DNA of 64,000 bases, from the NCBI RefSeq assembly GCF_014843845.1, contig NZ_JHQS01000016.1, positions 62,001-126,000 on the forward strand, written 5' to 3'. The DNA comes from Mesorhizobium amorphae. Its GTDB lineage: Bacteria; Pseudomonadota; Alphaproteobacteria; Rhizobiales; Rhizobiaceae. Shown here in pieces: positions 38,371 to 48,975 of this stretch. Numbering within the stretch: the stretch's first letter is position 1; each line of letters opens with the position of its first letter. The notes beneath the pieces are model-generated. The model saw only the letters and a list, made by a program, of their open reading frames with translations. It made no database searches and was not told the DNA's origin. The translations under genes and the position numbers were made by a program.

Positions 38371-39465
38371 ATGGCAAAAGCTGAGACGGTCAGGAAGCGG
38401 GCGCCGCTGAAAACAAGGCGGCCGCCCGTCGGCGCCTCGCCGGGCACGCTGATCGCCGACCCGTCGGCGCGGCGCAGCGAACTCAGGCTGACGCTGATGT
38501 CGCCGGAGAAATTCGAGACCATCGAAAATGCCAGCATCGACGACCTCAACACGCATTGCGACAGCTGGCCGGTCATCTGGCTGGATTGCACCGGCCTTGC
38601 CAACATCCCGCTGATCGAGGAGATCGGCCGCATTTTCAGCCTGCATCCGCTGGCGCTGGAGGACGTCGTCAACACCGGCCAGCGGCCGAAGGTGGATTTC
38701 TTCGAGGATCACGCCTTCGTCGTCGTGCGCATGATCGACGACGTCACGGCGCATCGCTACGAACAGATCGCCGTCTTCTTCGGCAAAAATTTCGTCATCA
38801 CCTTCCAGGAGCGCGAGGGCGACCCGTTCAATCCCGTGCGCAAGCGTATCGAAAGCTCGATGCCCAACCGGCTGCGCTCGCGTGGCGCCGATTATCTCGC
38901 CTATGCGTTGATCGACGCCATCGTCGACAGCTATTTCCCGCCGATCGAGGCAGCCGGCGAACAGGTCGACAGCATCGAGGACCAGATGCTGAACATGCCG
39001 CACAAGCACCAGATGCGGCAGCTGCATGAGTTGCGCCGCGACGCCAATGTGCTGAAGGGCGTGCTGTGGCCGATGCGCGACGCGCTGGCGACGATGATCC
39101 GCAACGACGTGCCCTATGTGAAGGCGGAAACCAAGATCTTCCTCAACGACACGCTCGACCATTCGCTGCGGCTCATCGAACTGGTCGAGACCCAGCGCGA
39201 CATGCTGACCGGCCTGATCGAGATGCATCTGTCGCTGAGCCAGGCGCGCACCAACGACGTCATCTCCTATCTCACTATCGTCTCGGTGATCTTCATGCCG
39301 CTCACCTTCCTGGTCGGCGTCTGGGGCATGAACTTCGACCCTGACAGCTCGCCGTGGAACATGCCGGAGCTGAAGTCCCAGTACGGCTATCCAGCTTCAC
39401 TGTTGTTCATGGCGCTTGTTGCTGTCGGGCTTGTCGCCTTCTTCAAATGGAAGAAGTGGCTTTAA
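38371..39465 (+). CDS. corA: CorA family magnesium/divalent cation transporter
   Basis: A 364-residue pentameric cation channel. A soluble N-terminal funnel (to ~290) includes IFSLHPLALEDVVNTGQRPKVDFFEDH. A long stalk helix leads into TM1 (VISYLTIVSVIFMPLTFLVGV), the signature WGMNFDPD (GMN filter) and TM2 (ASLLFMALVAVGLVAFFKWKKW). GAGGGGG precedes the ATG closely (3 bases); a TTG at 38359 is an unlikely alternative. It starts 46 bases after truB and may be read from the same transcript, although it has no translation role. Confidence 0.92.
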   Translation: MAKAETVRKRAPLKTRRPPVGASPGTLIADPSARRSELRLTLMSPEKFETIENASIDDLNTHCDSWPVIWLDCTGLANIPLIEEIGRIFSLHPLALEDVVNTGQRPKVDFFEDHAFVVVRMIDDVTAHRYEQIAVFFGKNFVITFQEREGDPFNPVRKRIESSMPNRLRSRGADYLAYALIDAIVDSYFPPIEAAGEQVDSIEDQMLNMPHKHQMRQLHELRRDANVLKGVLWPMRDALATMIRNDVPYVKAETKIFLNDTLDHSLRLIELVETQRDMLTGLIEMHLSLSQARTNDVISYLTIVSVIFMPLTFLVGVWGMNFDPDSSPWNMPELKSQYGYPASLLFMALVAVGLVAFFKWKKWL

Positions 39466-39589
39466 GGCCATTTCGGCCGCGGAATTCTTGATTTTCCTAA
39501 CAAAAGCCTGCGACAAGCCGGCTTGTGAATTAGGCTGGTGTTTTTGTCGGAATTGCCCTATATGCGCCGCAGCTTCGCGCCCTGACGCG

Positions 39590-39666
39590 TTGCTTGCACC
39601 GGCCCCTGCTGGACGACATCCCGGCTGAGGGCGTCCCGTTTCCTCGAACAGATAAGGAAAAACACG
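39590..39666 (+). promoter_or_regulatory. probable S15 autoregulatory leader of rpsO
   Basis: The 77 bases before rpsO contain a GC-rich hairpin with GGACG and CGTCC arms (about 39611-39637) around a CCCGGCTGAGGG core. S15-binding mRNA leaders with distinct structures, including a rhizobial type, are known to repress rpsO translation. The assignment rests on position and visible stem only. The promoter is probably in 39530-39560, where CTATATG occurs. Confidence 0.4.
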
Positions 39667-39936
39667 ATGTCGATTACTGCTGAGCGCAAACAGGAATTGA
39701 TGGGTGAATTCGCAACCGCCAAGGGCGATACCGGGTCTCCGGAAGTCCAGGTGGCCATCCTTTCCGAGCGCATCAAGAACCTGACCGACCACTTCAAGGA
39801 CCACAAGAAGGATAACCATTCCCGCCGTGGTCTGCTTGCTCTCGTCTCCCAGCGCCGCAGCCTGCTTGATTATCTCAAGCGCAAGGATGACGCGCGCTAT
39901 CAGACGCTGATCGAGAAGCTCGGTCTGCGCCGTTGA
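39667..39936 (+). CDS. rpsO: 30S ribosomal protein S15
   Basis: The 89-residue S15, a primary 16S rRNA-binding protein. It contains [20 protein letters not shown] and the RNA-contacting [20 protein letters not shown], ending IEKLGLRR. Length is exactly typical. AAGGAAAAACACG precedes the ATG. It lies upstream of pnp, as in most bacteria, but with a 407-base gap instead of the usual short one. Confidence 0.98.
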   Translation: MSITAERKQELMGEFATAKGDTGSPEVQVAILSERIKNLTDHFKDHKKDNHSRRGLLALVSQRRSLLDYLKRKDDARYQTLIEKLGLRR

Positions 39937-39942
39937 CGAATT

Positions 39943-39976
39943 GACCGGCGGGCTTTCTTCGGAGAGCCCGCCGGTC
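39943..39976 (+). terminator. 12-bp hairpin after rpsO (terminator-like, no T tract)
   Basis: GACCGGCGGGCT (39943-39954) and AGCCCGCCGGTC (39965-39976) form a perfect 12-bp stem six bases after the rpsO stop. Only CGCGC follows, so intrinsic termination is uncertain. In enterobacteria a hairpin between rpsO and pnp is an RNase III site through which PNPase represses itself; this stem could serve similarly or stabilise rpsO mRNA. Confidence 0.65.
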
Positions 39977-40020
39977 GCGCATTGGAGCATCGGGTCAATC
40001 CAGTACTCCAACGCAAGGAA

Positions 40021-40114
40021 TGGAGCGCCGTGCGTCCCCCTTTGGACGCGCAAAAGGACGCTCCAAAAAGTTTGAATTTGCGCGTGATGCTTCCCGAGAT
40101 TTCGGAGTCAGGCG
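40021..40114 (-). repeat. dispersed rhizobial palindromic repeat, copy B (inverted)
   Basis: It lies in the rpsO-pnp gap (39937-40343). It is related to copy A at 20771-20874 in reverse orientation: shared words are AGCGCCG, GCGTCC...GGACGCGC, AATTTG/GCGC, and a degenerate CATGAT...CCCGA segment. The hairpin arms here are GTGCGTCC and GGACGCGC. It accounts for about 100 of the 407 bases of the gap. The remainder holds the 39943 hairpin and no recognisable gene; AAAGGACAAG before 40344 is the pnp ribosome binding site. Confidence 0.7.
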
Positions 40115-40343
40115 CAAGGCCGGTCGGATCGATTGGCCAGACCCGGTTTCGAAAGTGCAGAGGGCCATTCGGAACCGCCCATGGACGGTCATGGGGCAGG
40201 ATTGCAGGATGCTCGTGCGGCCACCGTGCCGATTGACCGAGCTTCCCGTTGTCTTGCCCGTGGCTGCCCGAGAAAGGAAGCCAGGCAAGGGCATACGCGC
40301 ACCGTGAAACGGCGCGGCCCTTTCCGCATATAAAGGACAAGAT

Positions 40344-42491
<2,148 letters not shown>

Positions 42492-42514
42492 TCGGCCTGA
42501 CGATAGAGTTGAAG

Positions 42515-42547
42515 CGGGCGCGGCTGAAGTCGCGCCCGTTTTCTTTT
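42515..42547 (+). terminator. intrinsic terminator of pnp
   Basis: CGGGCGCG (42515-42522) and CGCGCCCG (42531-42538) with an 8-base loop, followed by TTTTCTTTT, lie 23 bases after the pnp stop. This is the clearest conventional terminator in the window. The next gene starts 13 bases later and so needs readthrough or its own promoter upstream. Confidence 0.85.
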
Positions 42548-42560
42548 ACAGGGCACCAGA

Positions 42561-43574
42561 ATGGCCGCAGAACCGCTGAAGACGCTGTTCCATCCCTATG
42601 AGGTCGACGCCGTCGCCCTGCCGCGGAAGGACGCCCGTGTCCTTTTTCTCGGCGCCGAACCCGGCTTCCGCCCGCCCGAAGGGTTCACAGCCGCACCTCA
42701 TCTGGTGCAGGGCTTCCGGCCGCATTTCCGCGCCCTGCAGGCGTCGGGCTTCAATGTCACGCCGCAAGCCGAAGGTGCCGGCTTCGACGCCGCACTGGTG
42801 CTTGCCGGGCGTCATCGCGGCCAAAACGAATTGCGCATTGCCGAGGCGATCGAACGTGTCTCCCCCGGCGGATCGATCATCGTCGCCGGCGGCAAGGAGG
42901 ACGGCATTGCCAGCCTGCGCAAGCGCATCGACGAGCTTGTGCTGCTTGACGGCCATCTGCCGAAACATCACGGCATCGCCTTCTGGTTTGCCCGACCGGC
43001 CGATACCGGGGCCGCGTCGGCGCTTCGCGCCGCCAATCCCGACTTTGTAGTAGAAGGCCGCTACCATACTGCGCCCGGTATGTTCTCCTTCGATAAGGTC
43101 GATGTGGGTTCGAAACTGCTGGTGGACAACCTGCCGTACGATCTGCGTGGCAGCATTGCTGATTTCTGTGCCGGCTGGGGCTATGTGGCAGCTGAAGTCG
43201 CGGCGCGCTCGTCCGGCATATCCAGCCTCGATCTCTTCGAGGCTGACTTCGCCTCGCTGGAGGCAGCGAAGGGCAATATCGGCAACACGGCAGCCGAGAC
43301 ACATTTCTTCTGGACCGACCTGCTCAGCGAGCCTGTCGAACGCCGCTATGACGTGATCGTCATGAATCCGCCCTTTCATCGCAGCCGGGCTGCCGAGCCG
43401 GAGATCGGCGCCGGCATGATCCACGCAGCGGCCAAGGCGCTGAAGCCGGGCGGCAAGCTGTTCATGGTGGCGAACCGGCAGCTTCCCTACGAACCGGTGC
43501 TGGCGAAGGCGTTTTCAAGCCATGCGGAGATCGCCCGCGACGGCATGTTCAAGGTTTTCTCGGCGCGCCGGTAA
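42561..43574 (+). CDS. rsmC: class I SAM methyltransferase, RsmC-like
   Basis: A 337-residue two-domain methyltransferase resembling 16S rRNA m2G1207 methyltransferase RsmC. An N-terminal degenerate methyltransferase half (1-160) is followed by a catalytic half with SAM motif IADFCAGWGYVAAEVAARS and the amino-methylation motif DVIVMNPPFHRSRAAEPEIG. The region PGMFSFDKVDVGSKLLVDNLP joins the halves as in RsmC/RlmG. RsmC versus another rRNA guanine-N2 enzyme cannot be settled by eye. It lies just behind the pnp terminator and converges with the gene at 43580. Confidence 0.82.
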   Translation: MAAEPLKTLFHPYEVDAVALPRKDARVLFLGAEPGFRPPEGFTAAPHLVQGFRPHFRALQASGFNVTPQAEGAGFDAALVLAGRHRGQNELRIAEAIERVSPGGSIIVAGGKEDGIASLRKRIDELVLLDGHLPKHHGIAFWFARPADTGAASALRAANPDFVVEGRYHTAPGMFSFDKVDVGSKLLVDNLPYDLRGSIADFCAGWGYVAAEVAARSSGISSLDLFEADFASLEAAKGNIGNTAAETHFFWTDLLSEPVERRYDVIVMNPPFHRSRAAEPEIGAGMIHAAAKALKPGGKLFMVANRQLPYEPVLAKAFSSHAEIARDGMFKVFSARR

Positions 43575-43579
43575 CTGGC

Positions 43580-45127
43580 TTAATGCACGCTGACGATGCG
43601 CGCTTCGCTCTTGACGTGGATGACCTGCGCCTCGGGCCCGATCTTGAGCGGCGCCGGCCGGCCGAACAGATAGCCTTGCACCATCTCGCAGCCGGCGGCC
43701 CTGAGCAGTGTCGCCTGGTTCTCGGTTTCGACGCCTTCCGCGATGATGCCGACACCAAGAGCCCGCGAGAGCCCGACAATGGTCGACACGACAGCACCTG
43801 AATTGGAATCCGTGTCGATGCGGCTGACGAAGGAGCGGTCGATCTTCAGCTTGCCAAACGAGAAATCGATCAGGTAGCTCAGATTGGAATAGCCGGTGCC
43901 GAAATCGTCGACGGCGACCGAGATGCCCATGTCGGCGAGCTCCCGCAGGATGACGGCGGCGCGCTCGCGGTCCTGCATCATCGCCGTCTCGGTGACTTCC
44001 AGTTCCAGCCGCGACGGCTTGATGCCGGTGCTTGCCATCGTCTCGCGCACGATGCCGACGAAATCCTTGGTCATGAACTGGACCGGCGAGATGTTGACGG
44101 CGACGAAGCAGTCCTCGGGCAGATGGCGGGCGTCGTTGCACGCCTTGCGCAGCACCCACTCGCCGATCGGGTTGATCATGCCGGTTTCTTCCGCGATCGG
44201 GATGAACTCCATCGGCGGGATCATGCCGCGTTCCGGGTGCTTCCAGCGGATCAGCGCCTCGTAGCCGATGATGCGGCCGCTCGGCAGGTCGAGCTGCGGC
44301 TGGTAGTGGAGGTCGAAATCGCCCCGCTCGAATGCGGTGTGCAGTTCGGCTTCGATCCACTGCCGATGGTCGGCGACCCGACCCATGTCGGCATGGAAGA
44401 CCGACCAGTTGCCCATCCCTCCGGCGCGTGCGTTCTGCAGCGCCAAATTGGAGCGGCGCAGCACCAGGACAGGATCGACGCCATCCTTCGGCATGGCCAC
44501 GATGCCGACCGACAGGCTGACCGATTGCAGATGTGTATCGAGCTGGTAGGGCTGCATCATCTCGTCGATGAGCTTCTCGATGATCCGTTCCACGGATCCC
44601 TTGATTTCGCGATCCGGCAACAGGACCGCGAACTCGCCGGCGCCGATGCGCCCGATCACCGCGCCTTCCGGCATGCTGGTCTTCAATCGCTGGGAAAAGG
44701 CGCGGATCAGCTCGTCACCGTGGCTGTAGCCGATGGCGTCGTTGATTTGCTTGAAACGGTCGATGTCGATGTCGACCAGAAACACCGGTTCGCCGCTGCG
44801 GATCGTCGCCGATGCTGCGTCCGCGATCTTGCCGACCATGGCTGGGCGCGTCAGCAGGCCGGTCAGCTTGTCGAAATTGGTTTCGTTGAAGACGTAGTCC
44901 ACCGATTCATCGACACCGGCGAAGAAGGACAGCGAGGCCCCCGCGGCGGCCAGCGCGCCAAGCGTGGCCATGACGGCGACCATCGTCGAGGCCGGCATGC
45001 CGGCAAGGCCGTCACCGAAACCGAACTTCAGGCCCCAGATACCGAGGATGAAACTGCCCAAGCCCGAGCTGGCGATGGTGATCAGCCGGAACAACGGTGT
45101 GCGCTTCGGGTTGCTGACAGCAGGCAT
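43580..45127 (-). CDS. GGDEF-EAL protein, probable c-di-GMP phosphodiesterase
   Basis: A 515-residue membrane protein. Two TM helices (about 12-35 and 42-70) precede a GGDEF domain (~85-245) and an EAL domain (~260-510). The GGDEF signature reads GAGEF (in RIGAGEFAVLLPD), which loses the metal-binding acidic residue, so cyclase activity is unlikely. The EAL catalytic set looks complete: YEALIRW, VNISPVQF, LELEVTET, VDDFGTGYSNLSYL, LKIDRSF and EGVET. It is therefore predicted to break down c-di-GMP, with the GGDEF half as a possible GTP sensor. The end lies 6 bases from the convergent rsmC-like stop. Confidence 0.9.
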   Translation of the reverse strand: MPAVSNPKRTPLFRLITIASSGLGSFILGIWGLKFGFGDGLAGMPASTMVAVMATLGALAAAGASLSFFAGVDESVDYVFNETNFDKLTGLLTRPAMVGKIADAASATIRSGEPVFLVDIDIDRFKQINDAIGYSHGDELIRAFSQRLKTSMPEGAVIGRIGAGEFAVLLPDREIKGSVERIIEKLIDEMMQPYQLDTHLQSVSLSVGIVAMPKDGVDPVLVLRRSNLALQNARAGGMGNWSVFHADMGRVADHRQWIEAELHTAFERGDFDLHYQPQLDLPSGRIIGYEALIRWKHPERGMIPPMEFIPIAEETGMINPIGEWVLRKACNDARHLPEDCFVAVNISPVQFMTKDFVGIVRETMASTGIKPSRLELEVTETAMMQDRERAAVILRELADMGISVAVDDFGTGYSNLSYLIDFSFGKLKIDRSFVSRIDTDSNSGAVVSTIVGLSRALGVGIIAEGVETENQATLLRAAGCEMVQGYLFGRPAPLKIGPEAQVIHVKSEARIVSVH

Positions 45128-45230
45128 GCGGGTCCCTAAGTTACGGGACTTCTAGCGGATATCCCCTTAAAATGGGTTTCCGCCATTGCGTCCAATTTTA
45201 CCGGACAGGAATTATTCTTCCGATCGCAGA

Positions 45231-46040
45231 CTATTCCCGGCCGTCGCTCTGCTTCAGCTCGTCGAGCGTCGGCATGGAAACGATGTGATAGCCGGAATCG
45301 ACATAGTGAATTTCGCCGGTGACGCCGGAAGACAGATCGGACAGCAGGTAAAGAGCTGAACCGCCGACCTCGCCGATGGTCACCGTGCGGCGCAGCGGCG
45401 AATTGCGCTGCTGGTAGGAAAACATGTGGCGCGCGTCCGAGATCCCGGCGCCGGCCAGCGTCCGGACCGGTCCCGCCGATATGCCGTTCACCCGAATCCC
45501 GCGCGGACCGTAGTCGTTGGCGAGATAGCGCACGCTCGCCTCCAGGCCGGCCTTGGCGACGCCCATCACATTGTAGTTGGGCATGACCCGGACCGAGCCG
45601 GCATAGGTCAGCGTGATCATCGAGCCGCCGTCCTTCATCAGCGCGGCGGCGTGCCGGGCGATCTCGGTGAAGGAATAGCAGGAGATGACCATGGTGCGGA
45701 CGAAATTGTCGCGGCTGGTGTCGGCATAGAGCCCCTTCAACTCGTTCTTGTCGGAAAAGCCGATGGCATGGACGACGAAGTCGAGACCGCCCCATTCTGT
45801 GCCGAGCGTCTCGAAGGTAGCGGCGACCGAAGCGCTGTCCTCGACATCGCAGGGCACGACCAGCGCCGCGCCAAGCCTGTCGGCGAGCGGCTTGACCCGG
45901 CGGCCAAAGGCGTCGCCCTGATAGGTGAAGGCGAGTTCTGCACCGTGCTCGGACAATTTCTGGGCGATGCCCCAGGCGATCGAATGATCGTTGGCGACAC
46001 CCATGACAAGCCCGCGCTTGCCCTTCATCAATCCGTCCAT
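45231..46040 (-). CDS. fabI: enoyl-[acyl-carrier-protein] reductase (NADH)
   Basis: A 269-residue SDR-type FabI performing the last step of the fatty-acid elongation cycle. The cofactor motif is KRGLVMGVANDHSIAWGIAQ (the FabI GxxxxxSIAxG form), and the active site is YNVMGVAKAGLE with Tyr-x6-Lys. The ATG at 46040 is preceded by AAGGAT; a TTG nine bases upstream is in frame. It lies 12 bases after fabB in the fabA-fabB-fabI operon. Confidence 0.95.
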   Translation of the reverse strand: MDGLMKGKRGLVMGVANDHSIAWGIAQKLSEHGAELAFTYQGDAFGRRVKPLADRLGAALVVPCDVEDSASVAATFETLGTEWGGLDFVVHAIGFSDKNELKGLYADTSRDNFVRTMVISCYSFTEIARHAAALMKDGGSMITLTYAGSVRVMPNYNVMGVAKAGLEASVRYLANDYGPRGIRVNGISAGPVRTLAGAGISDARHMFSYQQRNSPLRRTVTIGEVGGSALYLLSDLSSGVTGEIHYVDSGYHIVSMPTLDELKQSDGRE

Positions 46041-46052
46041 GGCTGGCAATCC

Positions 46053-47273
46053 TTATGCCGAATAGCGCTGGAAAATCAGCGTTGCGTTGGTGCCACCGAA
46101 ACCGAACGAATTGGACAAAACGGTGTCGATCCTGGCGTTGTCGATGCGCTTGCGTACGATCGGCATGCCCTCGAATTCGGGATCGAGTTCTTCGATATGG
46201 GCGCTCTCGCCAATGAAGCCGCCCTGCATCATCAGGATCGAGTAGATCGATTCCTGTACGCCGGCCGCGCCCAGCGAATGGCCGGTCAGCGACTTGGTCG
46301 AGGTGATGAAAGGCATCTTGTCGCCGAACACTTCGCGGATGGCGCCCATCTCCTTGGAATCGCCGACCGGCGTCGAAGTGCCATGCGTGTTGATGTAGTC
46401 GACCGGCGAGGAAACCGTGGCCAGCGCCTGGCGCATGCAGCGCACCGCGCCTTCGCCCGAGGGCGCCACCATGTCGTGGCCGTCCGAAGTCGCGCCATAG
46501 CCGACGATCTCGGCATAGATCTTGGCGCCGCGCGCCTTGGCGTGCTCGAGTTCTTCCAGCACCAGCACGCCGGCGCCGCCGGCGATGACGAAACCGTCGC
46601 GATTGACGTCATAGGCACGTGAAGCGGCCGACGCCCTGTCGTTGAACTTCGACGACATGGCGCCCATGGCGTCGAACAGGTCCGACATCGTCCAGTCGAG
46701 GTCTTCGTGACCGCCGGCAAAGACCATGTCCTGCTTGCCCCACTGGATCAGCTCGTAGCCATTGCCGATGCAGTGCGCCGAGGTGGAGCAGGCCGACGAT
46801 ATCGAATAGTTGACGCCGTGGATCTTGAACCAGGTGGCGAGCGTCGCCGACGCAGTCGACGACATCGCCTTTGGCACCGCGAACGGGCCGATGCGCTTGG
46901 GGCTGCCGTTCTTGAGCGTCGTTTCGGCCGCTTCGACGATGGTGCGCGTCGATGGTCCGCCTGAGCCCATGACGATGCCGGTGCGCTCGTTGGTGATGTC
47001 GCTCTCGCCAAGGCCGGCGTCCGCGATCGCCTGGTCCATGGCGACGTGGTTCCAGGCCGCGCCTTGCGACAGGAAGCGCATGGCGCGCCGGTCGATCATG
47101 GCCGACGGGTCGAGCGACGGGGCGCCCCAGACCTGGCAGCGGAAGCCGTGTTCGGCGAATGAATCCGAGAAGCTGATGCCGGACTTGGCATCATGGAGCG
47201 AGGCCTGCACCTCATTGGCATTGTTGCCGATCGACGACACGATGCCGAGGCCTGTCACTACGACCCGTCTCAT
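46053..47273 (-). CDS. fabB: beta-ketoacyl-ACP synthase I
   Basis: A 406-residue condensing enzyme needed for unsaturated fatty acid synthesis. The catalytic Cys lies in [16 protein letters not shown], with the His residues in [14 protein letters not shown] and [14 protein letters not shown]. The N-terminus [17 protein letters not shown] is canonical. Its place behind fabA and before fabI matches other rhizobia. Confidence 0.96.
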   Translation of the reverse strand: MRRVVVTGLGIVSSIGNNANEVQASLHDAKSGISFSDSFAEHGFRCQVWGAPSLDPSAMIDRRAMRFLSQGAAWNHVAMDQAIADAGLGESDITNERTGIVMGSGGPSTRTIVEAAETTLKNGSPKRIGPFAVPKAMSSTASATLATWFKIHGVNYSISSACSTSAHCIGNGYELIQWGKQDMVFAGGHEDLDWTMSDLFDAMGAMSSKFNDRASAASRAYDVNRDGFVIAGGAGVLVLEELEHAKARGAKIYAEIVGYGATSDGHDMVAPSGEGAVRCMRQALATVSSPVDYINTHGTSTPVGDSKEMGAIREVFGDKMPFITSTKSLTGHSLGAAGVQESIYSILMMQGGFIGESAHIEELDPEFEGMPIVRKRIDNARIDTVLSNSFGFGGTNATLIFQRYSA

Positions 47274-47303
47274 GGGCTGCTCCTTCCAAGTGTCTGGTGG
47301 CGA

Positions 47304-47822
47304 TCAGGCGACCGCCGACTGCTTTGACAGACCCACTTTTAGGTCCGTTGCCGCGTATATGGGTTCGCCGTCCGCCTTGAGCCAGCCATCGGCGATGCCG
47401 AGCACCAGCCGCCCGCGCATCACGCGCTTGAAATCGATACCGTACTCGACCTTCTTGACCGACGGCGTCACCATGCCTTTGAACTTCACCTCACCGGTCG
47501 ACAGCGCCATCCCCTTGCCGGGCTCGCCGAGCCAGCCGAGGTAGAAGCCGGTCAACTGCCACATCGCATCAAGGCCGAGGCAGCCTGGCATGATCGGGTT
47601 GCCGATGAAATGGCAGGCGAAAAACCACAGGTCCGGCTTGATGTCGAATTCGGCGCGAATGAAGCCCTTGTCGAACGCGCCGCCGGTTTCGCTGATCTCG
47701 GTGATACGGTCGAACATCAGCATCGGCGGATAGGGCAGCTGCGCATTTCCCGGTCCGAACAGCTCGCCGCGGGCGCAGGCAAGCAGTTCCTCGTAATCGT
47801 AGCTGGACTTCGAACCTGCCAT
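47304..47822 (-). CDS. fabA: 3-hydroxydecanoyl-ACP dehydratase/isomerase
   Basis: A 172-residue hotdog-fold enzyme that introduces the cis double bond of unsaturated fatty acids. The active-site His 71 and Asp 85 are in [26 protein letters not shown] is spaced 7 bases before the ATG; an in-frame TTG just upstream is less likely. It is the first gene of the fab operon and is divergent from irr, sharing a 271-base control region. Confidence 0.96.
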   Translation of the reverse strand: MAGSKSSYDYEELLACARGELFGPGNAQLPYPPMLMFDRITEISETGGAFDKGFIRAEFDIKPDLWFFACHFIGNPIMPGCLGLDAMWQLTGFYLGWLGEPGKGMALSTGEVKFKGMVTPSVKKVEYGIDFKRVMRGRLVLGIADGWLKADGEPIYAATDLKVGLSKQSAVA

Positions 47823-48093
47823 CAATTTCGTCCCCGTGATCGTCCTGGGCGGCAGGGCGCCCTTTGTCGTTGGTTTCCTAACACAGTCTGTTTATGGCCG
47901 GAAACCGGCGTCTGCGCTTAACCCGCCCGCCTGCCGGGGTCAATGCGCACCGGGATATCTGCGCGCATGTTGCTCTATTGATCGAATTCGGCCGACAGAA
48001 TATATGTCAGGAGCTGTCCAGTTTCGGCCGATGCCGTTTTTTCGCCATTCTGGGCGGGTTTTTGGGGCCGAACCGCGAGTTTCGACGGATAGG

Positions 48094-48525
48094 ATGGATC
48101 AGGGCTGCCGGAAGGATAATGTCGCTGTGGACAAGCGGGTTCGCGAAGCCGGCCTGAGGCCGACACGGCAGCGCATCGCGCTGGCCGATCTGCTTTTCGC
48201 CAAGGGCGATCGCCATCTGTCGGCCGAAGAACTGCACGAAGAGGCGATCGCCGCCGGCGTGCCGGTGTCGCTTGCCACCGTCTACAATGCCCTTCACCAG
48301 TTCACCCAGGCGGGCTTGCTGCGCATCCTGGCCGTCGAGGGCTCGAAGACCTATTTCGACACCAACACCTCCGATCACCATCATTTCTATATCGAAGGCG
48401 AAAACCGCATCTTCGATATCGCCAGCGGTCCGGTGACGGTTTCCAACCTGCCCGACCCGCCGGAGGGCATGGAGATCGCCAATGTCGACATCGTGGTGAG
48501 GCTGCGCCCGAAGCGCCGCGATTGA
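48094..48525 (+). CDS. irr: iron response regulator Irr (Fur superfamily)
   Basis: A ~143-residue haem-responsive regulator. The DNA-binding region includes LRPTRQRIALADLLFAKGDRH and VSLATVYNALHQF, and the HHH haem/metal motif characteristic of Irr is at residues 95-97 (SDHHHFYIEG). The N-terminus is uncertain: the ATG here, an ATG at 48004 or a GTG at 48127 (with AAGGA 10 bases upstream) are all in frame. GC at residues 4-5 is not followed by the CP-type haem motif of Bradyrhizobium Irr. Irr represses storage and haem-using genes when iron is low. TTGATC-N17-TATATG (47978-48006) may be its promoter. Its predicted operator occurs at 13.27 kb. Confidence 0.9.
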   Translation: MDQGCRKDNVAVDKRVREAGLRPTRQRIALADLLFAKGDRHLSAEELHEEAIAAGVPVSLATVYNALHQFTQAGLLRILAVEGSKTYFDTNTSDHHHFYIEGENRIFDIASGPVTVSNLPDPPEGMEIANVDIVVRLRPKRRD

Positions 48526-48535
48526 TCCGCGCTCG

Positions 48536-48894
48536 ATGAGACCAGTCGATCTGGCAATCCGGCTCGAATGGATTGCCGTTGCGGTGGTTGCGCTCGTCCT
48601 CTACGCGCTGGCCGGTGTCTCCTGGTGGCTGTTTGCCCTGCTCATCCTGGCGCCGGACCTGTCGATGCTGGGCTATCTCGCCGGGCCATGCGTCGGCGCC
48701 ATCACCTACAATGCCCTGCACATCCTGATCGTCCCACTGCTGCTTGCGCTTGCCGGACTCGCTTTTGCCAATCCGATGGCGATCGCGATCGCCCTGACCT
48801 GGGTATCCACATCGCCGTCGACCGCGCGCTGGGTTACGGGCTCAAACTGTCGAGCGGTTTTCAGGACACCCATCTCGGCCGCATCGGCCGCTAG
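48536..48894 (+). pseudogene. DUF4260 membrane protein gene with a frameshift
   Basis: The N-terminal ~88 codons encode a typical DUF4260 protein: RLEWIAVAVVALVLYALAGV, SWWLFALLILAPDLSMLGYLAGP and ITYNALHILIVPLLLALAGL. The conserved C-terminus (HIAVDRALGYGLK, GFQDTHLGRIGR) follows in the next frame, from about 48808 to a stop at 48892. A single missing base, or two extra, near 48797-48810 explains this. Without the shift the open frame continues into unrelated residues. This is a genuine disabling mutation or a sequencing error. It starts 10 bases after irr. Confidence 0.82.
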
Positions 48895-48895
48895 A

Positions 48896-48960
48896 CCATG
48901 ATCCCGAAAAGTGGAAACTGGTTTTTGCTACGCTGACCTACGGTTCGGATACGATCATGG
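48896..48960. repeat. short palindromic repeat, partial copy C
   Basis: CCATGATC and GATCATGG form perfect 8-bp terminal inverted repeats around CCCGAAAAGTGGAAACTGG and a variable centre. It corresponds to the first module (CATGA-CCCGAAAA...TCATG) of the repeat at 20771-20874 and lacks the GCGCGTCC hairpin module. It fills the gap between the broken DUF4260 gene and the SH3 protein gene. Confidence 0.6.
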
Positions 48961-48975
48961 TCCAGACAAGAAACC

